This document shows positions 36,862 to 45,878 of a stretch of DNA of 64,000 bases, piece after piece. The translations under genes and the position numbers were made by a program. The notes beneath the pieces were generated by a model that was not told the DNA's origin, searched no databases, and saw nothing but the letters and a program-made list of their open reading frames with translations. The DNA lies in contig CAYPAV010000005.1 in assembly GCA_964408805.1 (NCBI GenBank), positions 62,001 to 126,000 on the forward strand. The letters run 5' to 3'. The DNA is from CAYPAV01 sp964408805 (lineage in GTDB: Bacteria > Pseudomonadota > Alphaproteobacteria > UBA8366). The stretch's first letter is position 1. Each line of letters begins with the position of its first letter.

Positions 36862-37188
36862 ATGAGCGGCGGCGCACAACGGCAATTCCCGCGGATCGAG
36901 GTCAACGCCAAGGCGCGTATCAGCGTCGGCGGCCAGAGCCACGTCGTCGATTTGGCCGATATCTCGCTTGGCGGTGCCGGCATCCGGACCGATCAAACCC
37001 TCCCACTCGGCGGCTCGCTCGATCTCGACCTCGGGACCGCCGGGTTCTTCCGCGCCGTCGTTCTCCGCAACGCGGAACGCGGCGGCTACGGCCTCCGCTT
37101 CGAAATGACCGCCGATCAGCGTGCCCACATGGCAAACGAGCTGCAAAAGTTCTTCCCCGGCATCCATGGACCCGGAGATACGGGGTAG
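36862..37188 (+). CDS. PilZ-domain protein (c-di-GMP receptor)
   Basis: The ATG at 36862 is preferred (GGAGG at 36853-36857) to one at 36841. The 108-residue product has both ligand motifs of PilZ: RxxxR as R7-Q-F-P-R11 and D/N-x-S-x-x-G as D33-I-S35-L-G-G38. So it can probably bind c-di-GMP and change shape to regulate a partner such as a motility or exopolysaccharide enzyme. It is a stand-alone PilZ protein; no diguanylate cyclase is nearby. A weak terminator follows at 37189. Confidence 0.87.
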   Translation: MSGGAQRQFPRIEVNAKARISVGGQSHVVDLADISLGGAGIRTDQTLPLGGSLDLDLGTAGFFRAVVLRNAERGGYGLRFEMTADQRAHMANELQKFFPGIHGPGDTG

Positions 37189-37207
37189 ATCGAAATTCGA
37201 TTTTTTC
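37189..37207 (+). terminator. Weak intrinsic terminator after the PilZ gene
   Basis: ATCGA-AAT-TCGAT forms a short stem (up to 7 bp with a G-T pair) followed directly by six T residues. It is weak in GC but well placed right after the PilZ stop codon. Confidence 0.4.
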
Positions 37208-37848
37208 TATCCGCCAAGGACAATATCAAATTGGCCCGCAAGCGCTCCCGGCTCGATATCGGCGGCGGGGGCGAGGGATACGATCAGGCGTTCGCGGGCT
37301 CGAATGTCGCCGACACTGTTGAGGATCCAGTCTCCCTGGTTCAGCGGGTGACCGGCCACATACATCTGCGTGGTCAACCGGCGAAGACCGCCGCCCATGA
37401 CAGCGAAATGAATATGGGGAGCCCGCCCGGGATAGGGCACCGGCTTTATGGTGCGAAAGCGATAGCCGCCGTCGGCGTCCGTTACCGTGTGGCCGAAGCC
37501 CTGAAAATTGGGATCGCCGCCGCCCCGGTCTTGGGGATGATGATATCGGCCCAAGGCATCGCATTGCCAGATCTCCACCCGAGCCCGGCGGAGCGGTCGC
37601 CCTTCCCGGTCCAGGACCCGCCCGAAGACGTGGGTCACCTTGCCCTTGGCCGCCTCGGCGCGACCCTTTACCCGCACCAGGTCGTTGTCGGAATCGAGCG
37701 GTAATTTCGTCGGATAGAAGGGGCCTTCCCCTTGTTCGGGCGTGGCCATGAGCCTTGCCGCGCCTACGGGATCGGCGAAGGCCAAACCGGCGGCAAGCGA
37801 CAAGCCCTGGATGACATACCGGCGCGATGCCGGGCGTGGTTTGATCAT
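37207..37848 (-). CDS. Tat-exported intradiol ring-cleavage dioxygenase
   Basis: A 213-residue member of the protocatechuate 3,4-dioxygenase family. The N-terminus has a twin-Arg motif (SRRYVIQG) and hydrophobic core, so it is exported folded by Tat. EGPFYP and DNDL precede the fold. All four Fe(III) ligands of the family are visible: Tyr in LGRYHHP, Tyr in PYPGRAP, and two His in HIHFAV. TTQMYVAGHPLN follows. It inserts O2 between the two hydroxyl-bearing carbons of catechol-type rings. A secreted version suggests attack on extracellular aromatics such as lignin or humic fragments. Confidence 0.9.
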   Translation of the reverse strand: MIKPRPASRRYVIQGLSLAAGLAFADPVGAARLMATPEQGEGPFYPTKLPLDSDNDLVRVKGRAEAAKGKVTHVFGRVLDREGRPLRRARVEIWQCDALGRYHHPQDRGGGDPNFQGFGHTVTDADGGYRFRTIKPVPYPGRAPHIHFAVMGGGLRRLTTQMYVAGHPLNQGDWILNSVGDIRARERLIVSLAPAADIEPGALAGQFDIVLGG

Positions 37849-37989
37849 GGTTCACTTCCCTGCCGGCCGAGCCGGCGCGCTGGATCGCTTTTCCGAGCGT
37901 CGTTCGAATGACAGTATACGCCATTACGAAAGATCGGTCGCCGCCATCGATCGGACCTCGGCACCCGTTCGCGAATTTGAGGAAATGAT

Positions 37990-39231
37990 ATGTTCGAACA
38001 TCTGGTTGAACGCGCTGCGGCCGACGCCAATCGGCGACAGCATTGCGGCTTCGGCCCGCTCACGGTCGAGATCATAGCCGATGCGGCGCGCACCCGCCTG
38101 ACCATCGACGCCGCTGGGGCCCGGCTGTCGGACGATGCCGAGGACGCCTCGGCCGACGTGACCCTTGAGGCCACCGCCGAGGCTTGGGCCGAGCTCGCCA
38201 AGCCCGCCCCCCGGCCCGGCTTCCAGACGCTGTCCGCGATGCGGCGGACGCGGAACCTGGTGATCACCGGCGACATGGTGAAATTCCACCAGCACCTGTT
38301 GCTGCTGGAGATGCTGTTCGCCAATCTCGACGGCGGCGACGCCTTGCCGGCGACGCCCGTCGAGGAACCGACGATCGAACCGGTGACCGGCCGCTATCTC
38401 CGCCTGCCCTTCGAGGGCCGGCCCCATCGGGTCTATTTCGAGGAGGCCGGTGCCGGCGTGCCGCTGATCTGTCTTCATACGGCGGGCAGCGACGGGCGCC
38501 AATTCCGCCATCTGCTGAACGACACGGAAATCACGGACCGCTTTCGGGTGATCGCCTTCGACCTGCCATGGCACGGCAAGTCCTCGCCGCCGCCGGGATT
38601 CGAGACCGAGGTCTACGAGCTCACCACCGACGGCTACGTCGCCATCGTTATGGCCGTCGCCGACGCCCTGAAGCTCGACCGGCCGGTGGTCATGGGTTGC
38701 TCGATCGGCGGGCGCGCCGTCCTGCATCTCGCACTTCGCCGCGGCGAGCGGTTCCGCGCCGCCATTGGCCTCCAATCCGCGCTCTATGCCGAGGACCGCA
38801 GCATTGGCGATCCCGCACCCGAGATGGTGCTGCACCGCCCCGACATCCACGGCCCAAAATACGCCGGCGCCTCGATGGCGGGCATGATCGCCCCTCAATC
38901 CCCCGCGACCGAGCGTTGGGAGACCATGTGGCACTATATGCAAGGCGGGCCCGGCATCTTCATGGGCGACCTTCACTACTACTTTAAGGACGGCGATCTC
39001 CGGAACGGCCTCGCCGACCCGCTCCGCGACTCACCCTGCCCGCTTTATCTCCTCAGCGGCGACTACGACGTCTCCGCCACGCCCGAGATGGGCCGCGAAC
39101 TGGCCGAGTTGATCGGCGCCGCACATTTTCAGGTCATGGAAGGCATGGGCCATTTCCCGATGTCGGAAAATCCGACGGCGTTTCGGGGCTATCTGCTGCC
39201 GGTGCTGGAGAAGATCCTGGCGGCGGGGTGA
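37990..39231 (+). CDS. Fusion of SCP2-like domain and alpha/beta hydrolase
   Basis: A 413-residue protein. Residues 1-110 (MFEHLVERAAADANRRQHCG to the helix MVKFHQHLLLLEML) resemble a sterol-carrier-protein-2/alkyl-sulfatase-C-type lipid-binding fold. Residues 130-413 are an alpha/beta hydrolase: LICLHTAGSDGR (oxyanion region), FDLPWHGKSSPPP, nucleophile Ser in MGCSIGGRAV, Asp in YLLSGDYDVS, and His in MEGMGHFPMSENP. This pairing would let a hydrophobic substrate be captured by the SCP2 part and hydrolysed by the other. Both halves have normal length; substrate unknown. Confidence 0.8.
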   Translation: MFEHLVERAAADANRRQHCGFGPLTVEIIADAARTRLTIDAAGARLSDDAEDASADVTLEATAEAWAELAKPAPRPGFQTLSAMRRTRNLVITGDMVKFHQHLLLLEMLFANLDGGDALPATPVEEPTIEPVTGRYLRLPFEGRPHRVYFEEAGAGVPLICLHTAGSDGRQFRHLLNDTEITDRFRVIAFDLPWHGKSSPPPGFETEVYELTTDGYVAIVMAVADALKLDRPVVMGCSIGGRAVLHLALRRGERFRAAIGLQSALYAEDRSIGDPAPEMVLHRPDIHGPKYAGASMAGMIAPQSPATERWETMWHYMQGGPGIFMGDLHYYFKDGDLRNGLADPLRDSPCPLYLLSGDYDVSATPEMGRELAELIGAAHFQVMEGMGHFPMSENPTAFRGYLLPVLEKILAAG

Positions 39232-39257
39232 ACCTATCGAAGGATGCGCTTGCCGCC

Positions 39258-40283
39258 CTACCCGATCCCGTCGATCCGATAGGCTCTAGCGGCCGCCCCC
39301 GCGAAGAGGTCGCACTTCTCGTCGGCCGAAGCATCCTTGGCGAGGCGTTTGAAGGCATTCCAGCAGACCTGAAAGCTGCACCAGCGTTTCTGGACCGGGA
39401 AGTTCGATTCGAACATGGCGCGCGCCGGGGTGAAGGCCTCGATGCAGGTCTCGATCCAGGGGCGCCAGGCGGCGGCGACTTCCTCCGAGCCCGGCGGCCG
39501 GCTGCGGTCGCCCTCGAAACCGGGCATGCGAATAGGGAGCGCGCCGAGCTTGACCGTGACGTTCTCGCGTTTGCCGACCTCGCGGATGCGTTCCCGCCAA
39601 TCCTCGAACACCTCGTCCCGCCGGCCGCGATAGGGCCCGCCGAGGATCGGACTGCCGACATGGTTCAGCACGATGGTGAGGTCGGGCAGCGCGTCGGCGA
39701 GGGCCGACACGTCGTCGAGCTGCGGATGGTAGAGCCAGGAATCGAGGGCGAGGTCCATCTCCGCCAGCACGCTTGCCGCCGCCTTGACTCGGTCGTCGAC
39801 CAGCATGCCGGCGGCGGGCGCCACGTTCCGGATGCGCTCGTCGGCGTCCCAGCCCGTGGAATACCGCACCCCCCGGAAGCGCCCGCCCGATGCCGCGATA
39901 TGTCGCTCCAGCAGCGGTGCCACCTCGGCGCCGAGCGTCATGTCGACATTGCCGAACATCACCGCGCAGGCCCGCGCCGGCCCGAATTCGCCGCTCGCAC
40001 TCATCGCCGCCTGACCGGTCACGAACTCGGTCTCGCCGAGCGAGCGCTCGGCCTCGGGCCCCTCCTGCCGATACATCGAATGGCATTCGGCGAAGACCGT
40101 GGCGGCGACGTTGTGTCCGCTCGCCATATCGGCCGCAAGCTCCGGCAACAGATAGGTATAGCCGCTTCTCAGCCACAAATGATGATGCGGATCGACAATG
40201 GCGAGGTCGGGTTCCAGGACCTCTTCCTTGAGGGTGCCGAGCCAGGCGTCGTCGGGGCCGGTCTGTCCGGTGTTGGCGGCCAT
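39258..40283 (-). CDS. Amidohydrolase-2 family protein (LigI/pyrone lactonase-like)
   Basis: Start at MAANTGQTGPDD, with an upstream ribosome site; 341 residues. The metal-binding H-x-H (DPHHHLW) begins the barrel. Later segments include GVRYSTGWDADE, LNHVGSPILGGPYRG and FESNFPV with the metal-site Asp/Ser. The pattern fits the amidohydrolase-related group with 2-pyrone-4,6-dicarboxylate lactonase and L-fuconolactone hydrolase. It hydrolyses a lactone or decarboxylates an acid. The FAH gene starts about 130 bases away on the other strand, and both may act in aromatic or sugar-acid breakdown. Confidence 0.85.
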   Translation of the reverse strand: MAANTGQTGPDDAWLGTLKEEVLEPDLAIVDPHHHLWLRSGYTYLLPELAADMASGHNVAATVFAECHSMYRQEGPEAERSLGETEFVTGQAAMSASGEFGPARACAVMFGNVDMTLGAEVAPLLERHIAASGGRFRGVRYSTGWDADERIRNVAPAAGMLVDDRVKAAASVLAEMDLALDSWLYHPQLDDVSALADALPDLTIVLNHVGSPILGGPYRGRRDEVFEDWRERIREVGKRENVTVKLGALPIRMPGFEGDRSRPPGSEEVAAAWRPWIETCIEAFTPARAMFESNFPVQKRWCSFQVCWNAFKRLAKDASADEKCDLFAGAAARAYRIDGIG

Positions 40284-40413
40284 GGGATTCTCCGGTATTG
40301 GGAGTGGTGAGTGAGGAGAACGATAAGCCAATCGAGACGGATTGCCAGCGGGGCGGCGATCACGCGACGGCTTTCCGAGAGCGCCGAAACAATAGCCCCT
40401 TAGGAGAGACAAA

Positions 40414-41337
40414 ATGAAATTGGTCTATTTCAACGACTTCCGGCTCGGCGTCTTGAAAGGCGAGTCCATCGTCGATGTGACGGCGCTCGTCCAAGACATC
40501 CCGCATACGGGTCCGGGCGACCTGATCAGCGGGCTGATCGCTCGTTTCGACGACTACCGGGAGAAACTCGACGCCGCAGACGGCCCATTGGTACCGCTCG
40601 CCGAGGCCCGGCTCCGCCCGCCGCTCCCCAAGCCCGGCAACATCGACTGTATGGCCGTGAACTACATGGAGGACGGCACCCGCGATGCGCCGGCCCCGAT
40701 CAATGCCTTCCAAAAGGCCGCCAGCTGCGTCATCGGCTCGGACGACACCATGGTCCTTCCCGATGTCCCCGCCACCATCTTCGAGGGCGAGGCGGAGATC
40801 GCGGTCGTGATCGGCAAGCGGGCGGCGAACGTCTCACGGTCGGACGCCATGGATCACGTCTTCGGCTACATCAATTTCATCGACGGGTCGGCGCGCGGCT
40901 TGACGCAAGGCGGCGGCATTTTCTTCCAGATGAAGTCCCGCGATACCTTCGCCCCCATCGGCCCCTACCTTGTGACGGCGGACGAGATCACCGACCCGCA
41001 GAAACTGCGGATCACGCTCAAGGTCAACGGCGAGGTCAAGCAGGATTTCAACACCGACGACATGGCCCACGACATCCCCCGCTGCATCGAGTGGGCAAGC
41101 GGCATCCACCCGCTGGAACCCGGCGACATTCTCGCTACCGGCACCAACCATCGGGGCCTGAGTTCGTTCATGGACGGCGACGCCGTCGAGCTGGAAACGG
41201 AAGGGCTCGGTGTCTTGAAGATCAACATCCGGGACGATCTGAAACGCGGCTGGGCGCGGACGACCCGGTCGGAACATGCTGATGCCGGCGGCGAGGGGCC
41301 GCATACGCCACAATTGACGGGAAAATATTCCGGATAG
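40414..41337 (+). CDS. Fumarylacetoacetate hydrolase family protein
   Basis: 307 residues. The FAH fold is shown by the metal ligands in FEGEAEIAVVIGKRA (Glu-x-Glu) and an Asp in YINFIDGSARGLTQGGG, plus LATGTNHRGLSSFMDGD near the C-terminus. An N-terminal domain (1-70) precedes. Members hydrolyse C-C bonds of beta-diketo acids (fumarylpyruvate, acylpyruvate) or act as 2-keto-3-deoxy-sugar dehydratases and decarboxylases. The nearby ring-cleavage and lactonase genes favour a role in aromatic degradation, but this is context only. Confidence 0.87.
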   Translation: MKLVYFNDFRLGVLKGESIVDVTALVQDIPHTGPGDLISGLIARFDDYREKLDAADGPLVPLAEARLRPPLPKPGNIDCMAVNYMEDGTRDAPAPINAFQKAASCVIGSDDTMVLPDVPATIFEGEAEIAVVIGKRAANVSRSDAMDHVFGYINFIDGSARGLTQGGGIFFQMKSRDTFAPIGPYLVTADEITDPQKLRITLKVNGEVKQDFNTDDMAHDIPRCIEWASGIHPLEPGDILATGTNHRGLSSFMDGDAVELETEGLGVLKINIRDDLKRGWARTTRSEHADAGGEGPHTPQLTGKYSG

Positions 41338-41415
41338 TTTGGGCCACGACTCACCCTATTGCGCCAGAGTCGGTCCGCCACGGGGGGCGGCCAACAGGAT
41401 TGAAGGAGATGTCTT

Positions 41416-41754
41416 TTGCGAAAACTATTGTTTGCGGCGATCTGCGGCTCGCTGCTGTCGACGTCGGCACCGGCGCCCGCGGCCTCGGATAAGTTGGTGG
41501 CGCAATCGCGCTACGGTCAGTGGGGACAGGCGCCCACGATCAAAATGCGGCAGCTTCTGAAGGACGGCCGGTTGGTCTCCATCCTCCGCATCGACGACAA
41601 GGTCTATCAGTATTTCTTCGTGATGAACGAGCGTCTCGTCCGCTGTACGACGCAGACCACGAAAGCGGAGGTATGGCTGATCAAGAAACTGTCGGCGAAA
41701 CCGGTCGCCATCGAGGGCGTCCGGGAACGCTGCTTCGTCTATTCGCAGCGCTGA
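41416..41754 (+). CDS. Small exported protein, function unknown
   Basis: A TTG start at 41416 with AAGGAG seven bases upstream; 112 residues. The first 23 residues form a signal peptide (RKLLFAAICGSLLSTSAPAP). The mature part is rich in beta-type segments (MRQLLKDGRLVSILRID, VYQYFFVMNERLVRCT) and contains two Cys residues that could form a disulfide bond (CTTQT and ERCFVY). No family recognised. Monocistronic between the FAH gene and the DUF1127-type gene. Confidence 0.65.
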   Translation: MRKLLFAAICGSLLSTSAPAPAASDKLVAQSRYGQWGQAPTIKMRQLLKDGRLVSILRIDDKVYQYFFVMNERLVRCTTQTTKAEVWLIKKLSAKPVAIEGVRERCFVYSQR

Positions 41755-41874
41755 CTCCCGGCATCGCATAGGCTTAGCGGCCCCTGAATCGTCGGTTGGG
41801 TGGGCCTGATTTGGATCAATGCGGCGGGCCCGCGTCGGCGCGAGAATATGCATGGTGGAAAAGGAGTACGGAGC

Positions 41875-42138
41875 ATGACCTACAACAAGGATATCCATCA
41901 ACCCGCACCGCTTCACTCTTGCCCGCTGCCGACCGACGATGAACTCGCCGAAAAAATCCATGACCGCAACCTGCGCGATGCTCGGTCGGTATGGAATAAG
42001 TTGCGGGCGATGTTCCAGAGAAAGCCCGAAGTGGCGGACTTGGACGACCAGTTGCTCGAGGATATCGGGCTATCCCCCACGGGGCTGACCCCGTCAATTC
42101 CCGAGGACGATCAGCCGCCCCGTCACTTGACCGGTTGA
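41875..42138 (+). CDS. DUF1127-type small protein with extended N-terminus (87 aa)
   Basis: The ATG at 41875 has AAGGAG eight bases upstream. Residues 1-35 (MTYNKDIHQPAPLHSCPLPT) match the start of the 49-residue protein at 16728 (YN...H..APL.S..LPT..EL). Residues 50-75 carry the DUF1127 signature DLDDQLLEDIGLSP. DUF1127 proteins in rhodobacteria (e.g. CcaF1) bind RNA and take part in small-RNA and stress control. The shared start suggests one small family with and without the DUF1127 part. Confidence 0.78.
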   Translation: MTYNKDIHQPAPLHSCPLPTDDELAEKIHDRNLRDARSVWNKLRAMFQRKPEVADLDDQLLEDIGLSPTGLTPSIPEDDQPPRHLTG

Positions 42139-42317
42139 AATCGGTCCGGTCGCAAGCACCCGATTTCGATACCGCGCGCCGGCATCGCTTCGACGCGGGC
42201 CGTTACTTAAGCTGGCCCACGGCTTCCTCAAATTCGAGGCGCAAGCTGTCAACCCGGTCCCATCACCATATGTCGTATCTGACAGCTTATATCGAGCTAC
42301 ATGAAAGGACCGCCGCC

Positions 42318-42734
42318 GTGGAACTTCAACGACCGCTCCCGACCCCCATGACGCCCGAGGCCATGCCCTATTGGGAGGGTCTCCGGGAAGAGAAATTGAT
42401 GCTGCCCAAATGCGACGATTGCGGCAAAGCCTTCTTCTATCCGCGCATCGCCTGCCCCCACTGCCACTCGCGCAACGTCGGCTGGATACAGGCCAGCGGC
42501 AAGGGCAAGCTCTATTCGTTCGAGATCGCGCACCGCTCGCTCAACCCCGCCTTCAAGATCGAGGCTCCCTATGTCCTGGCCATGATCGAGCTGGAGGAGG
42601 GCCCGCGCATGATGTCGAACCTGATCGACATCGAACCCGACCCCGCGGTCATCAAATGCGACATGCCGGTCGAGGTGGTGTTCGAGAAACAGACCGACGA
42701 GGTCACCCTTCCCCTCTTCCGCCCGGCGAGCTGA
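42318..42734 (+). CDS. DUF35/OB-fold zinc-ribbon acyl-CoA-associated protein
   Basis: The GTG at 42318 (AAAGGA eight bases upstream) is preferred; the reading frame extends upstream without family similarity. 138 residues. A zinc ribbon (CDDCGKAFFYPRIACPHCHS, four Cys) is followed by an OB-fold (SGKGKLYSFEIAHRS, APYVLAMIELEEGPRMMSNL). DUF35 proteins are accessory to a thiolase-like partner and often form a heterotetramer with it (as in HMG-CoA synthase complexes and steroid-degrading thiolases). The thiolase gene follows 63 bases downstream, supporting that. Confidence 0.88.
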   Translation: MELQRPLPTPMTPEAMPYWEGLREEKLMLPKCDDCGKAFFYPRIACPHCHSRNVGWIQASGKGKLYSFEIAHRSLNPAFKIEAPYVLAMIELEEGPRMMSNLIDIEPDPAVIKCDMPVEVVFEKQTDEVTLPLFRPAS

Positions 42735-42797
42735 CGCAAGCACCCGCGCCCCCACGCCGGAAAGAGATTCCATAACAGATTGATACGGAAGCGAGAC

Positions 42798-43943
42798 ATG
42801 AAAGAACTCTCAAACTCGGTCGCGATCGTCGGCGTCGAAGAATCCGACGATCTCGGCACCCTGCCGGAGACCAGCCAGCTGAGCCTGCACCTGCAGTCGG
42901 TCCACAACGCGGTCGCCGATGCTGGTCTGAAAATCTCCGACGTCGACGGCATCTTCACCGCCGGGCAGCACTCGCCGGCACTCCTCGGCGAGGCGCTCGG
43001 TATTGCGCCGCGCTATGTCGACGGCACCTCGGTCGGCGGCTGCTCCTTCATCATCATGGTGGGGCACGCGCTCCTCGCCCTGCATCACGGCCTCTGCGAC
43101 GTCGCCGTCGTTAGCCACGGCGAGAGCGGCCGGTCCGGCACCGGGGTGACCCGCGGCCGCGACACCAGCCTCAGCGGCCAGTTCGAAATGCCCTACGGCT
43201 TTGGCGGCGCACCGACCTATTTCGGCATGATCACGACCCGTCACATGCACGATCACGGCACCACGCTGGAGGATTGGGCGAAGGTCGCGGTCTCGACCCG
43301 CGCCTGGGCCGCCCTGAATCCAAAGGCCAAGTTCCGCGACCTGATCACGATCCAAGACGTGCTGGATTCGCGGCCGATGTTCTATCCCTTCAACTTGCTG
43401 AACATCTGTCTCGTGACCGATGCCGGCGGGGCCGTCGTATTGACCCGGGCCGACCGGGCCAAGGACTGCGCCAAGAAGCCGGTCTATGTCAGGGGTGCCG
43501 GCGAGGGAACCGAGCACGTCATGGTCACCAACATGTCGGAGCTGCCGCAAAGCGTCGCCACCCGGAACTCCGGCATCAAGGCCTTCGAGATGGCGGGGGT
43601 GAAGCACAGCGACTTCGATCATATCATGCTCTATGACGCCTTTTCGTCGGGCCCGCCGATCATGTTGGAATCATTGGGCTTCTGCGAGCCCGGCCAAGGC
43701 TGCTCGATGTTCGACGAGGGCAAGTCGACGCCGGGCGGTTCGCTACCGATCAACACCAATGGCGGCGGCCTGTCCTACACCCATTCCGGCATGTACGGCA
43801 TCTTCCCGATCATCGAGGCGGTGCGCCAGCAGCGTGGCGAATGCGGCGACCGCCAGGTCCCCGGCGCCAAATGCTCGCTGGTCAATGGCATGGGCGGCAT
43901 GCTGTCGGCCGCCGGCACCATCGTGCTCAGCCACGAGACTTGA
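42798..43943 (+). CDS. Thiolase-family protein (SCP-x/lipid-transfer thiolase type)
   Basis: Start at MKELSNSVAIVGVEESDD; 381 residues. Thiolase fold: AIVGVEE, AVADAGLKISDVDGIF, the putative active Cys in GTSVGGCSFIIMVGHAL, and a C-terminal GGSLPINTNGGGLSYTHSG with the conserved His. A second Cys near the C-terminus (KCSLVNGMGGML) completes the set. Partner of the DUF35 gene just upstream. Together they probably cleave or form a C-C bond of an acyl-CoA. The acetyl-CoA acetyltransferase activity is plausible but not certain for this non-canonical subgroup. Confidence 0.87.
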   Translation: MKELSNSVAIVGVEESDDLGTLPETSQLSLHLQSVHNAVADAGLKISDVDGIFTAGQHSPALLGEALGIAPRYVDGTSVGGCSFIIMVGHALLALHHGLCDVAVVSHGESGRSGTGVTRGRDTSLSGQFEMPYGFGGAPTYFGMITTRHMHDHGTTLEDWAKVAVSTRAWAALNPKAKFRDLITIQDVLDSRPMFYPFNLLNICLVTDAGGAVVLTRADRAKDCAKKPVYVRGAGEGTEHVMVTNMSELPQSVATRNSGIKAFEMAGVKHSDFDHIMLYDAFSSGPPIMLESLGFCEPGQGCSMFDEGKSTPGGSLPINTNGGGLSYTHSGMYGIFPIIEAVRQQRGECGDRQVPGAKCSLVNGMGGMLSAAGTIVLSHET

Positions 43944-43998
43944 GAGACCCGGCGGGCGCGGTTCCGGCCGTGCCCGCCGACAATTCCATAGACAATCC

Positions 43999-44637
43999 AT
44001 GACTTCCGACCTCATCGACGAGATCGTGGGCTTTTGGCTCGGCCCGGCTTGCGAGAGCCCGGAGACCGCCGCCGCAAGGCGCGACTGGTGGTACAAGGGC
44101 GGCGCCCCGGTCGATGCCGAGATCCGCGCCAGGTTCGGCCCCCTGGTGCCCCAAGCGCGCGGCGGCGCCCTCCTCGACTGGCAGGAGAGTGCCGAGGGCG
44201 CGCTGGCCCTCATCCTCCTCCTCGACCAGTTCACCCGCAACCTCTACCGCGCCACGCCGGCGGCCTATTCCGGCGATGCGCTGGCCTTCGAGATCGTCAC
44301 CCGCACGATCGACCGCGGCCTCGACGCGGCGCTCCACCCGGTTCCCCGCATCTGGCTCTACCACCCCTTCCACCATTCCGAGGATATCGCCGAGCAGGAC
44401 CGCGGCCTCTCCCTCCTCGAAGCGCTCCGACAGTCTGCACCCGAAGCCTGGCACCCCTATATCGCCCGCAGCATCGAAGGCTGGACCCGCCACCGCGACA
44501 TCGTCGCCCGCTTCCACCGCTTCCCCCACCGGAACACGGTTCTGGGCCGGGCGAGTACCGCCGAGGAACGCGATTTCCTCGCGGAGGACGGCAATCACTT
44601 CGGGCAAACGGCAACGCCGGAACAACGGGTCGGTTAG
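43999..44637 (+). CDS. DUF924 family protein
   Basis: 212 residues. Family marks are DEIVGFWLG near the N-terminus, WWYKGGAPVDAEIRARFGPLV, and LDQFTRNLYRATPAAYSGD, then FYHPFHHSED-like LYHPFHHSEDIAEQD and the basic HRFPHRNTVLGR. The fold is all-helical and related to TPR-like proteins. Its function is unknown across the family. It starts 55 bases after the thiolase gene on the same strand, so it may be read together. Confidence 0.9.
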   Translation: MTSDLIDEIVGFWLGPACESPETAAARRDWWYKGGAPVDAEIRARFGPLVPQARGGALLDWQESAEGALALILLLDQFTRNLYRATPAAYSGDALAFEIVTRTIDRGLDAALHPVPRIWLYHPFHHSEDIAEQDRGLSLLEALRQSAPEAWHPYIARSIEGWTRHRDIVARFHRFPHRNTVLGRASTAEERDFLAEDGNHFGQTATPEQRVG

Positions 44638-44768
44638 ATCGGTTCCGCTGGGAACGTTGATCTACCAATCCCGTCACGTGAATGTTCCGACGAGGTGGCA
44701 AGCGTCTTCGGGATCGCGTTGCCCATATCCGTCATCGGCATATATCGGGAAAATGAAAGGATGGCGCC

Positions 44769-45878
44769 ATGACGGACCTTACATTCGGTTGGTTCCTGCC
44801 GACCAGCGGCGACAGCACCTGCCTCGCCAATCCGGACGAGCGAATCCCGCCGGGCCCGGAACTGTTCGACGAAGTCGTGGACACGGTCGACAAGGCCGGC
44901 TTCAAATATCTCTTGCTGCCGGTCAATACGACCTGCTGGGAGGCAACGGTGATCGGGTCCTACTACGCCGCCCGGACCAAGAATGTCGCCCCCCTCATCG
45001 CCATGCGTTCGGGTTATTGCAATCCGACCCTTTCCGCGAAGATGTATGCGACGCTCGATCGGATATCCGGCGGACGGCTTTGCATCAATTTGATTGCCGG
45101 AATCAGCGATGACGATACGCGCGCCGACGGCCTGGCGGATCCCAAACACGTCCGATACGAGAAGATGGACGAAGAAGTCGAGATCATGAAACGCCTTTGG
45201 ACATCGAATGATCCGATCGGTTTCGAAGGCAAACACTACCGGGTCAATCAGGCAATCGAGCCGAAGCCGGCACAGACGCCGCACCCGCCGTTCTTTCTCG
45301 GCGGCGGATCGGATCAGGCGATGGAAATTTCGGCGAAACATTCGACGGTGCATCTCTTTTGGGGCGACAAGCCCGCGGTCATTGCCGAGAAGATCGAGGA
45401 CATGCGCGGCCGCGCCGCGAGCTATGGACGCGAGGATGCGCTGCAATTTGGCATGCGGCTCCAGATCGTCTGCGCCGAAACCGAATCCGAAGCCTGGGAC
45501 GAAGCGCATCGATTGATCGCCGGGGCGACGAAATTCAATCTCTACAATGCCAGAGATGGCCAATCGGCGGCCGCGAGCATCCGGCGGACCTCGGAGGCGA
45601 ACCAGCGAGTCTGGCAGCTCTTGGAGGAATCCGGCGAGGACATGAAAATCCATCCGCACCTCTGGACCGGGATTTCCCTGGTCCGCTCCGGCGCCGGCAT
45701 CGCCGTCGTCGGGACCCCGGATCAGATCGCCGCGACCTTGGACGAATTCGTCGACGCCGGCTGTTCCAGCTTCTGCCTGTCCGGTTTTCCGCATGCGAAG
45801 GCGGCCCGGCTGTTCTCGAGCGAAATTCTGCCAAAGTTCAAGGGACGCTTGTCCGACGGCCTCCCAAGGGCGGCTTGA
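44769..45878 (+). CDS. LLM-class flavin-dependent monooxygenase (SsuD-like)
   Basis: 369 residues with the luciferase-like TIM-barrel. FGWFLPTSGDSTCLAN replaces the F-x-x-P start. LLLPVNTTCWEATVIGSYYAARTK, LCINLIAGISDDDTRADG, PFFLGGGSDQAMEISAKHS and GTPDQIAATLDEF are closely similar to alkanesulfonate monooxygenase SsuD. With FMNH2 from a reductase it would release sulfite from alkanesulfonates, or oxidise a similar organosulfur or amine compound. No ssu transporter or reductase is adjacent, so substrate remains open. Confidence 0.88.
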   Translation: MTDLTFGWFLPTSGDSTCLANPDERIPPGPELFDEVVDTVDKAGFKYLLLPVNTTCWEATVIGSYYAARTKNVAPLIAMRSGYCNPTLSAKMYATLDRISGGRLCINLIAGISDDDTRADGLADPKHVRYEKMDEEVEIMKRLWTSNDPIGFEGKHYRVNQAIEPKPAQTPHPPFFLGGGSDQAMEISAKHSTVHLFWGDKPAVIAEKIEDMRGRAASYGREDALQFGMRLQIVCAETESEAWDEAHRLIAGATKFNLYNARDGQSAAASIRRTSEANQRVWQLLEESGEDMKIHPHLWTGISLVRSGAGIAVVGTPDQIAATLDEFVDAGCSSFCLSGFPHAKAARLFSSEILPKFKGRLSDGLPRAA

